The position numbers and the translations under genes were made by a program. From the NCBI RefSeq assembly GCF_004134905.2, contig NZ_SDPQ02000003.1:868001-932000 (forward strand): a DNA stretch of 64,000 nucleotides. Reading direction: 5' to 3'. Positions 14,713 through 23,321 of the stretch are shown piece after piece (position 1 is the first letter of the stretch; each line of letters opens with the position of its first letter). The stretch comes from Aeromicrobium ginsengisoli (GTDB taxonomy: Bacteria; Actinomycetota; Actinomycetes; Propionibacteriales; Nocardioidaceae). The notes beneath the pieces are model-generated. The model was not told the origin of the DNA. It saw nothing but the letters and a program-made list of their open reading frames with translations, and made no database searches.

Positions 14713-16223
14713 GGGGTGCTCCTCAGCTCGGTTTTCAAGACTTTTCCGCCCAGGTTCCGCGGCAGGGCGTCGACGAAGACGACCTCGCGCGGCACCTTGA
14801 AGTTGGCCAGCCGTTCGCGGGTGAACGCGATGACGGCGTCGGCGTCCGGGCCGCCCTCACGACGTACGACGAACGCCTTGCCCACCTCGCCCAGCCGCTC
14901 GTCGGGCACGCCGATCACGGCGGTCTCGACGACGCCGTCGAGCCGGGCGAGCGCCTGCTCGACCTCGGCGGGATAGACGTTGAAGCCGCCGCAGATGTAC
15001 ATGTCCTTGAGCCGGTCGGTGATGCGCAGGTAGCCGTTGTCGTCGAGGACCCCGACGTCACCGGTGTGCAGCCAGCCGTCGGCGTCGATCGCCTCGGCGG
15101 TGGCGGCCGGGTCGTCGAGATAGCCCAGCATGACCTGCGAGCCGCGCAACAGCAGCTCGCCCTCGCTGCCCGGGGGCAGGTGCTCGCCGGTGTCCGGGTC
15201 GGCGATCGCCGTCTCCATGCCGTCGATCGCGCGGCCGCACGTCGTGGCAACAGTCTCGTTGCTGTCGCCGCGCCGACACATCGTGGCGACGACGCACTCG
15301 GTCATGCCGAACGCCGTGATGACGAGGTCGAAGCTCAGCTCGCTCTGCAGCCGCTCGACGAGGGCGACCGGTACGTTCGCGGCGCCGGTGTTGGCGAAGC
15401 GCAGCGACGACGTGTCGGTCGACGCGAACGCCGGCGACTCCAGCAGGCCGAGGAAGATCGCGGGCGCACCGGGCACCATCGTGATCCGCTCCGTCGCGAT
15501 CAGCGCGAGCGCCGCGTCGGGGTCGAACGTCGCCATCGGGTGGAGCGTGCACCCGTGCAGCAGCCCGACGAGGACGCCGACCTTGTAGCCGTACGAGTGG
15601 AAGAACGGGCTGATCACGAGGTAGCGGTCCTCGGCGCTGACCTCGCCGACGGCGCTCCACGCCGCGGCAGCGGCGACGGTCTGCCGGTGCGCGCTGAGCA
15701 CGCCCTTGGGCCGGCCGCTCGTGCCGGACGTGAAGAGGATGTCGGCGACGTCGTCGGGAGAGACCGCGTCGGCGGCGGCTTCGACCGCGGCGAGGTCGGT
15801 GTCGTCGGCGGGGAGGGATGCGAGGTCGGCGAGGTCGAGGATTGGCGCTTCGGGGGAGAGCGCGCGCAGGTCCGCGATCTGCGTACGCCCGAGGAACCCG
15901 TCGGCGATGACCACCAGCGCCGCGTGCGTACGGTCGACGAGGTCGGCGACCTCGTGTGCGGTGTAGCGCGAGTTGGCCGGCACCAGCGTGCCACCGGCGT
16001 ACGTCACGGCGAGTCCGGCCACGACCCAGTCGATGCTGTTGGGCGCCCACAGAACGACGCGGCCGCCGGGCTCGAGACCCCTGTGGTGGTAGCCCGCGGC
16101 GGTGCGGTGCACGAGGTCGTGCAGCTCGGCAAAGGTCACGGTGCGGCCGTCCATCACGTACGCCGGAGCGTCGCCGAACTCTTCGGCGGCGCGGCGTACG
16201 AGCCCCGGGACGGTGTGGGTCAC
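14709..16223 (-). CDS. fadD3: HIP-CoA ligase FadD3
   Basis: A 504-residue AMP-forming acyl-CoA synthetase. Motifs are ILFTSGTSGRPKGVLSAH (A3), FGMTE (A5), GWLHTGDVGVLDDNGYLRITDRLKDMYICGGFNVYP (A7-A8) and the C-terminal catalytic Lys in LPRNLGGKVLKTEL. Characterised FadD3 activates the 3'-propanoate of HIP, the two-ring fragment left after A/B-ring cleavage. Identity is supported by position, diverging from fadE30 at a perfect KstR2 operator. GTG 16223 is chosen because AAGGAGG precedes it closely; the in-frame TTG further upstream would lie inside the operator. Confidence 0.88.
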   Translation of the reverse strand: MTHTVPGLVRRAAEEFGDAPAYVMDGRTVTFAELHDLVHRTAAGYHHRGLEPGGRVVLWAPNSIDWVVAGLAVTYAGGTLVPANSRYTAHEVADLVDRTHAALVVIADGFLGRTQIADLRALSPEAPILDLADLASLPADDTDLAAVEAAADAVSPDDVADILFTSGTSGRPKGVLSAHRQTVAAAAAWSAVGEVSAEDRYLVISPFFHSYGYKVGVLVGLLHGCTLHPMATFDPDAALALIATERITMVPGAPAIFLGLLESPAFASTDTSSLRFANTGAANVPVALVERLQSELSFDLVITAFGMTECVVATMCRRGDSNETVATTCGRAIDGMETAIADPDTGEHLPPGSEGELLLRGSQVMLGYLDDPAATAEAIDADGWLHTGDVGVLDDNGYLRITDRLKDMYICGGFNVYPAEVEQALARLDGVVETAVIGVPDERLGEVGKAFVVRREGGPDADAVIAFTRERLANFKVPREVVFVDALPRNLGGKVLKTELRSTP

Positions 16224-16246
16224 GAATCCTCCTTCGTCGCTAGCCA

Positions 16247-16260
16247 AGCAAGTGCTTGGT
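16247..16260. promoter_or_regulatory. KstR2 operator between fadD3 and fadE30
   Basis: AGCAAGTGCTTGGT matches the KstR2 consensus AnCAAGnnCTTGnT at every fixed position. Downstream, TAGGCT (16260-16265) is a -10-like hexamer 7 nt before fadE30 ATG 16273. In other actinomycetes KstR2 represses HIP catabolism until HIP-CoA accumulates, and kstR2 itself lies 2 kb away. Confidence 0.88.
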
Positions 16261-16272
16261 AGGCTACCTCAT

Positions 16273-17424
16273 ATGAACTCCGACGACGATGCCTTCCGCG
16301 AGCAGGTGCGTGCCTGGTTGGCCGAGCATCTCGTCGGTGAATGGGCAGCCCTCAAGGGTGCCGGCGGCTCTGAGGCGTACGAGGAACGGCGCGCGTGGAA
16401 CCGTCTCCTCGCCGATCACGGCTGGACCTGCCTCGGCTGGCCGAAGGAGCACGGCGGCCGCGCGCTCAGCCTCACCAAGCAGGCCATCTTCCACGAGGAG
16501 TACGCCCGTGCGGGCGCACCCGAGACGGTCAACCACCTCGGCGAGCAGCTGCTCGGCCCGACCCTGATCGAGTTCGGCACCGACGAGCAGAAGGCGCGAT
16601 TCCTGCCGGTGATCCGGACGGTCGACGAGCTGTGGTGCCAGGGCTACTCCGAGCCCGGCGCCGGCTCCGACCTGGCCGCCGTCAAGACCCGCGCCGTGCT
16701 CGACGTGGCCGCGGACGAGTGGGTCATTGACGGCCAGAAGGTGTGGACCTCGTGGGCCCACGAGGCGGACTGGATCTTCGTCATCGCGCGGACCGAGCCC
16801 GGCTCGTCACGCCACAGCGGCCTGTCGTTCCTGCTCGTCCCGCTCGACCAGGACGGTGTCGAGATCCGGCCGATCGAGCAGATCACCGGCGACTCGGAGT
16901 TCAACGAGGTGTTCTTCACCGGAGCCCGCACGCCGGCCTCGATGATCGTCGGGGAGCCCGGCGACGGGTGGCGGGTCGCGATGGCGCTGCTGGGCTTCGA
17001 GCGCGGGGTGTCCGTGCTGGGGCAGCACGTCGGCTTCGAGAGCGAGCTCAACGACCTCATCGACCTGGCCCGCGCCAACGGCGCCCTCGACGACCCGGTG
17101 CTCCGTGATCGGCTCGCGGAGCAGAGCGCGGAGTTCGAGGTCATGCGCGTCAACGCCGTCAGGTCGCTCACCGAGGCGACGCCCGGCGCCGACAACGTCG
17201 CCAAGCTCGTCTGGGCCGGCTGGCACCGGCGGCTCGGCGAGCTCGCCATGGAGGTCTGTGGCGCGAGCTCGCTGACCGCCGACGGTGAGGCGTACGACCT
17301 CGACCGCTGGCAGCGACTCTTCCTGTTCTCCCGCGCGGACACGCTCTACGGCGGCAGCGACGAGATCCAACGCAACATCCTCGCCGAGCGTGTGCTCGGC
17401 CTTCCGAAAGAGGCCCGCGGATGA
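16273..17424 (+). CDS. fadE30: Acyl-CoA dehydrogenase FadE30
   Basis: A 383-residue acyl-CoA dehydrogenase: LGWPKEHGGRALSL, WCQGYSEPGAGSDLAAVKTRA (near 120-140), WVIDGQKVWTSWAHEADW and the C-terminal LYGGSDEIQRNILAERVLGLPKEARG. FadE30 oxidises the propionyl side chain of 5-hydroxy-HIP-CoA, the first beta-oxidation step after FadD3. ATG 16273 has no ribosome site and lies just behind a KstR2 box and -10 hexamer, so translation is probably leaderless. Its stop overlaps the next ATG. Confidence 0.88.
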   Translation: MNSDDDAFREQVRAWLAEHLVGEWAALKGAGGSEAYEERRAWNRLLADHGWTCLGWPKEHGGRALSLTKQAIFHEEYARAGAPETVNHLGEQLLGPTLIEFGTDEQKARFLPVIRTVDELWCQGYSEPGAGSDLAAVKTRAVLDVAADEWVIDGQKVWTSWAHEADWIFVIARTEPGSSRHSGLSFLLVPLDQDGVEIRPIEQITGDSEFNEVFFTGARTPASMIVGEPGDGWRVAMALLGFERGVSVLGQHVGFESELNDLIDLARANGALDDPVLRDRLAEQSAEFEVMRVNAVRSLTEATPGADNVAKLVWAGWHRRLGELAMEVCGASSLTADGEAYDLDRWQRLFLFSRADTLYGGSDEIQRNILAERVLGLPKEARG

Positions 17425-18224
17425 CCACGATGCGACCCGAGCAGCCGACGCCCGACTACGTACCGGGGCACGGCCTGCTCACCGACAAGGTCGTCGTGGT
17501 GACCGCGGCGGCCGGCGCCGGCATCGGAGCGGCCGTGGCGAGGCGCGCGCTCGAGGAGTCCGCCGCGGTCGTGATCATCAGTGACACGCACGAGCGGCGG
17601 CTGGCCGAAGCGCACGAGTCGCTGGGCGCGGAGTTCGGTGCGGACCGCGTACGTTCGCTCGCCGTCGACGTCACCGACGAGGCGCAGGTGCAAGCCCTCC
17701 TCGACATCGCCGACGAGCACGGCGGGGTCGACGTCATGGTCAACAACGCCGGCCTCGGCGGCACCGCTGACGTGCTCGAGATGACGGACGACGAGTGGTC
17801 GCGGGTCCTCGACATCACCCTGACCGGCACGTTCCGGTGCGTACGCGCTGCCGGCAACCGCATGCGCGCCGCCGGCAAGCGCGGCGTCATCGTCAACAAT
17901 GCGTCGGTCATCGGCTGGCGCGCGCAGGAGGGGCAGGCGCACTACGCCGCTGCGAAGGCCGGAGTGATGGCGCTGACCCGCTGTGCTGCGCTCGACGTCG
18001 CGCCGTACGGTATCCGGGTGAACGCGGTGGCTCCGTCGCTGGCGATGCACCCGTTCCTCGCCAAGGTCACCAGCGACGAGCTGCTGGCCGAGCTCAAGCA
18101 ACGAGAAGCGTTCGGCCGCGCGGCCGAGCCGTGGGAAGTGGCGAACGTGATGGTGTTCCTGGCGTCGGACTACTCGACGTACCTGACCGGCGAGGTCATC
18201 TCCGTGTCGAGTCAGCGAGCCTGA
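17421..18224 (+). CDS. ipdF: Short-chain dehydrogenase IpdF
   Basis: A 267-residue SDR. It has the cofactor motif TAAAGAGIGAAVARRA (near 28-43), NNAGLGG and the catalytic HYAAAKAGVMAL (YxxxK). The C-terminal HPFLAKVTSDELLAELKQREAFGRAAEPWEVANVMVFLASD region strongly recalls Rv3559c. That protein, called IpdF, oxidoreduces the hydroxyl of HIP-CoA intermediates. It lies between fadE30 and kstR2 exactly as in mycobacteria. Confidence 0.85.
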   Translation: MTTMRPEQPTPDYVPGHGLLTDKVVVVTAAAGAGIGAAVARRALEESAAVVIISDTHERRLAEAHESLGAEFGADRVRSLAVDVTDEAQVQALLDIADEHGGVDVMVNNAGLGGTADVLEMTDDEWSRVLDITLTGTFRCVRAAGNRMRAAGKRGVIVNNASVIGWRAQEGQAHYAAAKAGVMALTRCAALDVAPYGIRVNAVAPSLAMHPFLAKVTSDELLAELKQREAFGRAAEPWEVANVMVFLASDYSTYLTGEVISVSSQRA

Positions 18225-18225
18225 G

Positions 18226-18804
18226 ATGGCCGAGCAGACTCGCCGGGAGGAGCTGCTGCAGATCGCGGCCGAGCTCTTCGCGACCAAGGGCTTCAAGAAC
18301 ACGACGGTCCGCGACATCGCCGATGCGGCCGGCATCCTGAGCGGCTCGCTCTATCACCACTTCGACTCCAAGGAGTCGATGGTCGACGAGATCCTGTCGT
18401 CGTTCCAGGAGGAGCTGTTCGGCGCGTATGCCGGCATCCTCGCCGGCACCGACGACCCACGGGCCAAGCTCGAGGCCGCCGTGCGGGTGTCGTTCGAGGC
18501 GATCGACCATCACCGCGACGAGGTGGCGATCTTCCAGAACGAGGCGGACTACCTCGGTACGTTCGACCGCTTCGCCTACCTCGCCGATCGCAACCAGCAG
18601 TCGCGCGACGTGTGGCTGACGCTGCTGCGCGAAGGCGTGTCCTCGGGTGCTCTCCGCAAGGACCTCGACGTCGAGCTCGTCTATCGCTTCATCCGCGACA
18701 CCGTCTGGGTCGCGGTGCGGTGGTACCAGCCCGGCGGCAAGCTGAGTCACCACGACGTCGCCGACCAGTACCTCACCATCCTCCTCGACGGGATCACGAC
18801 ATGA
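18226..18804 (+). CDS. kstR2: TetR-family repressor KstR2
   Basis: A 192-residue TetR protein. The helix-turn-helix TTVRDIADAAGILSGSLYHHFDSKESMVDEIL (about 25-56) and the ligand-domain sequence FEAIDHHRDEVAIFQNEADYL...DRNQQSRDVW...YRFIRDTVWVAVRWYQPGG match KstR2 of M. tuberculosis closely. KstR2 binds HIP-CoA and controls the C/D-ring genes. Operators matching its consensus are at 16247 and, imperfectly, 31198. It is autoregulated through the fadE30 promoter and overlaps fadA6 by 4 nt. Confidence 0.92.
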   Translation: MAEQTRREELLQIAAELFATKGFKNTTVRDIADAAGILSGSLYHHFDSKESMVDEILSSFQEELFGAYAGILAGTDDPRAKLEAAVRVSFEAIDHHRDEVAIFQNEADYLGTFDRFAYLADRNQQSRDVWLTLLREGVSSGALRKDLDVELVYRFIRDTVWVAVRWYQPGGKLSHHDVADQYLTILLDGITT

Positions 18805-19952
18805 GCCCCAGTGCGTACATCATCGATGCTGTCCGGACACCCGTCGGCCGGCGCGGCGGATCGCTCGCCAGCGTGCACTCGGCCGACCTCGGCGGTCACG
18901 TGCTGTCGGCACTGATGGACCGTACGGGCGTCGACCCCGGTGCGGTCGACGACGTCATCATGGGGTGCTGCGACACGATCGGCTCCCAGGCCGGAGACGT
19001 CGCGCGTACGGCGTGGCTCGTCGCCGGACTGCCCGAGCACGTGCCCGGCGTGACGATCGACCGGCAGTGCGGCTCGTCGCAGCAGGCCGTGCACTTCGCC
19101 GCGCAGGGCGTGATGTCCGGGACGCAGGACCTCGTCGTCGCCGGTGGGTTGCAGAACATGAGCGCGATCCCGATCTCGGCGGCGATGCTGGTCGCCGACC
19201 AGTACGGCTTCACCACGCCGTTCGCGGAGTCGCCCGGTTGGCTCAAGCGCTACGGCGACCAGGAGGTCAGCCAGTTCACGTCGGCCGAGATGATCGCCGA
19301 GAAGTGGGACCTCAGCCGCGAGGCCATGGAGGAGTTCGCTTTGGCCTCGCACGAGCGGGCGCGCGCGGCGATCGCCGAGGGTCGGTTCGACAGCCAGGTG
19401 GTGCCGGTCGGCGAGTTCACCACTGACGAGTGCCCGCGCGAGACGTCGCTGGACAAGATGGCCGCGCTGCAGCCGCTGGCTCCCGGCGGCCGGATCACTG
19501 CCGCCGTCGCCTCGCAGATCAGCGATGCCGCGAGCGCGATGCTCATCGCGTCGGAGCAGGCGGTCAAGGACCACCAGCTCACGCCGCGCGCCCGGGTGCA
19601 CCACCTGTCCGTACGCGCCGACGACCCGATCTGGATGCTCACCGGCCCGATCGCCGCGACCCGGCACGCGCTCGGCAAGGCCGGCATGACGGTCGCCGAC
19701 ATCGACCTGTTCGAGTGCAACGAGGCGTTCGCGTCGGTCGTGCTGGCGTGGATGCAGGAGCTCGACGTGCCGCACGACAAGGTCAACGTCAACGGCGGCG
19801 GCATCGCCCTCGGCCACCCGATCGGCGCCACCGGCACCCGGTTGATGACGACTCTGCTGAACGAGCTCGAACGTACCGACGGCCGCTACGGACTGCAGGT
19901 CATGTGTGAGGGCGGCGGCCAGGCCAACGTCACGATCATCGAGCGCCTCTAG
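18801..19952 (+). CDS. fadA6: Thiolase FadA6
   Basis: A 383-residue type I thiolase. Catalytic residues are visible as Cys90 in DRQCGSSQQ, NEAFASVV, His in GGGIALGHPIGATG and the C-terminal CEGGGQANVTIIERL. FadA6 cleaves the 3-ketoacyl-CoA product late in C/D-ring breakdown. Its place after kstR2 matches Rv3556c. It ends convergently, overlapping the YciI-like gene by 4 nt. Confidence 0.88.
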   Translation: MSPSAYIIDAVRTPVGRRGGSLASVHSADLGGHVLSALMDRTGVDPGAVDDVIMGCCDTIGSQAGDVARTAWLVAGLPEHVPGVTIDRQCGSSQQAVHFAAQGVMSGTQDLVVAGGLQNMSAIPISAAMLVADQYGFTTPFAESPGWLKRYGDQEVSQFTSAEMIAEKWDLSREAMEEFALASHERARAAIAEGRFDSQVVPVGEFTTDECPRETSLDKMAALQPLAPGGRITAAVASQISDAASAMLIASEQAVKDHQLTPRARVHHLSVRADDPIWMLTGPIAATRHALGKAGMTVADIDLFECNEAFASVVLAWMQELDVPHDKVNVNGGGIALGHPIGATGTRLMTTLLNELERTDGRYGLQVMCEGGGQANVTIIERL

Positions 19953-20287
19953 CCAGGAATCGAGTCGCCCGGGAACCCGGCCCCCGGGTGCACCTCGGCG
20001 CGGATCATCCCGGCCTGCACGCACGGGTCACCGGCCATGATCTGTTCCGCTTCCTCCTGCGACACCGTCATGACTGCGACGCCGGCCAGCGTGTCGTCGC
20101 CTCCGGGGCAGAGCACCGCGATCGTCCCGTCGGCATGCAGTGACACCATGCGGCGCTGATGCTCCAGCTCGATCGCCGCGGCACCGTCCTGGTGCCGGTC
20201 CGCGCCCCACCACAGCAGGGTCAGTGTGAACGGCTTGGCCGTCGCCGCCAGCTCCTGGATCTGCTCGTCGGTGATGGCTGCCCCCAT
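19949..20287 (-). CDS. YciI-like (YCII-domain) protein
   Basis: A 112-residue ferredoxin-fold protein. The pattern LLWWGADRHQDGAA...LEHQRRMVSLHADGTIAVLCPGGDDTLAGVAVMTVSQEEAEQIMAGDPCVQAGMIRAEVHP fits YCII-related or muconolactone-isomerase-like dimers. It probably has a small enzymatic or binding role in the cytoplasm; no substrate can be assigned. Its 3' end overlaps fadA6 tail to tail. Confidence 0.65.
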   Translation of the reverse strand: MGAAITDEQIQELAATAKPFTLTLLWWGADRHQDGAAAIELEHQRRMVSLHADGTIAVLCPGGDDTLAGVAVMTVSQEEAEQIMAGDPCVQAGMIRAEVHPGAGFPGDSIPG

Positions 20288-20367
20288 GGCGTACTCCTCT
20301 GCTCTGCGGTCGATGCCCCGCCAGCCTGCTCAGGCAAGGAGTGACTGTCAACGCCGAACCTGCCGGT

Positions 20368-20628
20368 TCAGCTGCCGTAGTGGTAGCGACAGGCAGCGAT
20401 GCGAATCTCGTCCTCGACGACCTTGTAGACGAGGCGATGCTCGTCGGTGATGCGGCGCGACCAGTAGCCCTGAAACCCGTGCTTCAACGGCTCAGGCTTG
20501 CCGATGCCTTCGTTGCCATTGCGGGCGATGTCCTTCAACAGCGTGTTGATTCTCCTGACGAGCTTGCGGTCCTGCTGCTGCCACCAGAGGTAGTCGTCCC
20601 ATGCCGACTCGTCCCAGACAAACGTCAC
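20368..20628 (-). CDS. yoeB: Toxin YoeB (Txe/YoeB family mRNA interferase)
   Basis: An 86-residue RelE-superfamily toxin. It has WDESAWDDYLWWQQQDRKLVRRINTLLKDIARN, then the basic core GIGKPEPLKHGFQGYWSRRITDEHRLVYKV and the C-terminal IAACRYHYGS carrying the catalytic His and Tyr. YoeB cleaves mRNA at the ribosomal A site. It overlaps the antitoxin gene by 4 nt, the usual order (antitoxin first). Confidence 0.92.
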   Translation of the reverse strand: MTFVWDESAWDDYLWWQQQDRKLVRRINTLLKDIARNGNEGIGKPEPLKHGFQGYWSRRITDEHRLVYKVVEDEIRIAACRYHYGS

Positions 20629-20876
20629 TCGGCGAGCTCTCGCTCGACGCCGGCCCCACTCTCGAGTCGATCGATCGAGGCGAGAAGTCGGCGCGCGTTC
20701 ACCGGGTTCTTCAGGAGGAAGGCGGTCTCCTTGAGCGATTCGTAGTCGTCCAAGGACACGATGACGACAGGCTCGTGGCCTGCACGGGTCACGACGACTT
20801 CTTCGCGATCATCAGTGACAGCGTCCAACGTCGCTGCAAGGTTGGCTCGGGTCTGCGAATAGCTCAGGGTCTTCAT
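20625..20876 (-). CDS. yefM: Antitoxin YefM (Phd/YefM family)
   Basis: An 83-residue antitoxin. The N-terminal MKTLSYSQTRANLAATLDAVTDDREEVVVTRAGHEPVVIVSLDDYESLKETAFLL is the DNA-binding Phd/YefM fold, and the C-terminal tail wraps YoeB. It represses its own operon through the inverted repeat just upstream. Confidence 0.92.
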   Translation of the reverse strand: MKTLSYSQTRANLAATLDAVTDDREEVVVTRAGHEPVVIVSLDDYESLKETAFLLKNPVNARRLLASIDRLESGAGVERELAE

Positions 20877-20891
20877 GGCGTCCTCTCGCGT

Positions 20892-20911
20892 ACGTACAGG
20901 AAATTGTACGT
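20892..20911. promoter_or_regulatory. YefM operator
   Basis: ACGTACA-6 nt-TGTACGT is a perfect 7-bp inverted repeat 15 bp upstream of the yefM start. It contains two TGTAC cores, the sequence element recognised by YefM antitoxins. Confidence 0.65.
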
Positions 20912-21110
20912 TTGACGGAGAGGTGGAGCAAGGATCTGATCCCTCAACGCGGCGCATTCGCTCGCCCCCGCTCGAACACGAGACCCAGCCGGGTGCCGAC
21001 GACCGTGCCAGCCGGAAACCACTCTGCCGTCCGCCGGATCAGGGCGACCGCCTCTGACATGGGTTCTGAAGTGGTCGACGGTCGTGCCGAGGGTCGATAC
21101 TGTTCCGGTC

Positions 21111-21545
21111 ATGGCCGTATCTGGCACCACCGAGTTCGATGTCGCCGCCACGCCCGCGCAGGTCTTCGATGCCGTCGCCGCGATCGAGGATCTGCCCCAG
21201 CGCTCGAGCGCGCACAAGTCCGCCACGGTCGAGTCCCGGCACGACGACGGCCGGCCCAAACGCGTACGCGCCAAGGTCGCGGCAGCCGGGTTCACCGACG
21301 AGGAAGTCACCGACTACACATGGGACGAGCCGCACTCCGTGACGTGGACCTTGGCCGAGAGCTCGGTGCAGTCCACGCAGGTGGCTACCTACACACTCAC
21401 GCCGACCGACGGTGGCACCCACGTCAAGCTCGACCTCGAGATCGGTGTCAAGGTGCCGATGCCCGGCTTCGTGCTCAAGCGCGTCCTCAAGAGCGCCCTC
21501 GACACCGGCAGCAAGAGCTTCAAGGCGTACGTCGAGGGTCGCTAA
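21111..21545 (+). CDS. SRPBCC (polyketide-cyclase-like) protein
   Basis: A 144-residue START/SRPBCC fold protein. It has GTTEFDVAATPAQVFDAVAAIEDLPQRSSAHKSATV at the N-terminus, a middle set of beta strands, and the long C-terminal helix of VPMPGFVLKRVLKSALDTGSKSFKAYVEGR. These proteins bind hydrophobic ligands; no substrate is evident. ATG 21111 is preferred over GTG 21084 because it begins at the first fold element. It converges with the SHOCT gene. Confidence 0.8.
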   Translation: MAVSGTTEFDVAATPAQVFDAVAAIEDLPQRSSAHKSATVESRHDDGRPKRVRAKVAAAGFTDEEVTDYTWDEPHSVTWTLAESSVQSTQVATYTLTPTDGGTHVKLDLEIGVKVPMPGFVLKRVLKSALDTGSKSFKAYVEGR

Positions 21546-22015
21546 CCCAGAACCTTTGCTTTCTGCGCAGAGAACTCGGCTTCAGTGATCGCGCCGCTGT
21601 CGCGCAGCGCGGCGAGGCGCTCCAGTCGACTGATGACGTCGTCGTCGGCCGCGTCGACCGGCTCCCCCCGAAGTAGGGCGGCGACGCTTTCCGCCTTGGC
21701 GCGTGCGGCTTCCTTGGCTGGCGTGACCTGGTCCCACAGGATCCGATAGCCGGCCGGATTGTCGGGGTCGACCAGGATCGGCAGTACGGCGCCCGGTGCG
21801 GGCCAGACCTTCCGCTTCACGGGGCCGGAGAACTCGACCGCGAGTGGCGCGACACCAGGAGCGCTGATCACGAGGTGCATCTCGCAGATCTGGTTGACCG
21901 TGTCGCCGTGATTCACCGAGACCGTCACGACGTGGGCCTTGCCTGGCACGCCGTCTGCGGTGGTCGCCGGAGCGGATCGGCCGCTGGACGTCACAATCAG
22001 CGACCGGCCGGACAC
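21542..22015 (-). CDS. SHOCT-domain protein
   Basis: About 157 residues. The first 100 form beta-rich sequence (VVTVSVNHGDTVNQICEMHLVISAPGVAPLAVEFSGPVKRK) and the last 33 (ISRLERLAALRDSGAITEAEFSAQKAKVLG) are a SHOCT motif, a short C-terminal helical pair found on many bacterial membrane or stress proteins. The start is uncertain: GTG 22015 and GTG 21994 are both possible. The first leaves only 8 nt to the divergent sigma factor start. Function unknown. Confidence 0.6.
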   Translation of the reverse strand: MSGRSLIVTSSGRSAPATTADGVPGKAHVVTVSVNHGDTVNQICEMHLVISAPGVAPLAVEFSGPVKRKVWPAPGAVLPILVDPDNPAGYRILWDQVTPAKEAARAKAESVAALLRGEPVDAADDDVISRLERLAALRDSGAITEAEFSAQKAKVLG

Positions 22016-22023
22016 TATGGGGT

Positions 22024-22557
22024 ATGACCGGGCCGGACGATCGACGCGATGCGGAGTTCTCGCGTTGCTTCGAGGAGGAGATGCCCCGGGTCCTTCGCTA
22101 TGCCCAGAGACACGTGGGGTGGGAGCTGGCACAGGACGTCGTCGCCGAGACCTTCCAGATCGCCTGGCGCAAGTGGGACAAGCTCCCCGCGGAGAAGTTC
22201 CCGTGGCTCGTCGGTACGGCTCGCAAGGTCATCGGCAATCACGTACGTGCGACGATGCGCCGGAGGCGACTGGCCACGCGTCTCGCCCTCTACTCAGAGG
22301 TGACCGCCGACTCCTCGGAGGAGAGCAGCGCGCGCATGGAGGCCCTGCACCGGCTGGCAATGCTCAGTGAGGTGGAGCGGGAAGCGCTGCTCCTCACGGC
22401 GTGGGACGGGCTGACGTCCGATGCAGCCGCCGAGGTGTTGGGGATCAGTCCGGCGACCTTTCGCAAGCGGTTGAGCCGAGCGCGCCAGTCCGTGCTCGTC
22501 GCAGAGGAGTCCCACGAGACGGCAGGCCTGGTCATCGGAGCGGAGGAGGGGCGATGA
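22024..22557 (+). CDS. ECF-type RNA polymerase sigma factor
   Basis: A 177-residue sigma-70-family protein. Region 2 is seen in EEEMPRVLRYAQRHVGWELAQDVVAETFQIAWRKWDKLP...WLVGTARKVIGNHVR. Region 4 is the C-terminal LSEVEREALLLTAWDGLTSDAAAEVLGISPATFRKRLSRARQSV. Its ATGA overlap with a membrane-anchored gene suggests that protein is its regulator or anti-sigma factor. Confidence 0.85.
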   Translation: MTGPDDRRDAEFSRCFEEEMPRVLRYAQRHVGWELAQDVVAETFQIAWRKWDKLPAEKFPWLVGTARKVIGNHVRATMRRRRLATRLALYSEVTADSSEESSARMEALHRLAMLSEVEREALLLTAWDGLTSDAAAEVLGISPATFRKRLSRARQSVLVAEESHETAGLVIGAEEGR

Positions 22558-23321
22558 CGAACATCATCGAGCGGCTGGCGCCGGGCCCGGCAGATCCGAA
22601 ACAGCAGTGGGCCCAGACGACTCTGCAGCGCATCAAGGCCTCGAAGGTGCCGAGGCGGCGTCGGCGCCGGTTCATCGTGACCGGGGTGATCGCGGGCGCG
22701 GTGCTGGGTGGGGGCGTGGCGGTGGCACAGACCGCCTTGGCTCCAGACGAGGTGACCCATTCGATCGGGAGCCTCCAGAAGGAAACGGGCCTGCGTCCCA
22801 CCACGGCGCCGGTCAAGATCGCCGACATCCACCTCAGCGATGGCACCCGTTGGCAGGTCTGGCGGGGATACAACGACCACGACGGTTCGTGCTGGACCGT
22901 CGGCGACCCCGACAAGGGAGACATCGATCCGCACGACATCTTCGGGTCAACGGCACCAAGCTGCACCTGGATGCCCGATGAGGATCAGGCGCGGAAGATG
23001 GGGCTCCCCTCCAGCACGAAGCGCATGGATTTGCATGAACAGGAGAGCGACTTCGTCAGGCTCGACTTCTGCGGTCAGGATGAGCGCAAGGGCTTGCCGG
23101 TCGTGTTCGGCCAGGTCGTGCAGCCGGCGGTGAAGGCCGTGCGGGTCGTTGGCCCTGGTTACGTCAAGAACCTGAGGATTGATCCTGAGACTGGCGGATT
23201 TGGGGCGGAGCTGCCCTATCGGCTGGCGCACCTCAAGCCGGGCTACCTCTTCGACGGGGTGCATGTGGAGTTCCTCGACGAGGACGGCCATGTCGTGCAC
23301 ACGGCGTTCGAGGGCGGATAG
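22554..23321 (+). CDS. Membrane-anchored protein paired with the sigma factor
   Basis: A 255-residue protein with a short cytoplasmic N-terminus rich in basic residues (SKVPRRRRRRF), one transmembrane helix at about 43-65 (IVTGVIAGAVLGGGVAVAQTAL), and an extracytoplasmic domain with paired cysteines. The order sigma factor then single-pass protein is typical of sigma/anti-sigma pairs, but I see no zinc-binding HxxxCxxC anti-sigma motif in the N-terminal part. The assignment as regulator is contextual only. Confidence 0.6.
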   Translation: MTNIIERLAPGPADPKQQWAQTTLQRIKASKVPRRRRRRFIVTGVIAGAVLGGGVAVAQTALAPDEVTHSIGSLQKETGLRPTTAPVKIADIHLSDGTRWQVWRGYNDHDGSCWTVGDPDKGDIDPHDIFGSTAPSCTWMPDEDQARKMGLPSSTKRMDLHEQESDFVRLDFCGQDERKGLPVVFGQVVQPAVKAVRVVGPGYVKNLRIDPETGGFGAELPYRLAHLKPGYLFDGVHVEFLDEDGHVVHTAFEGG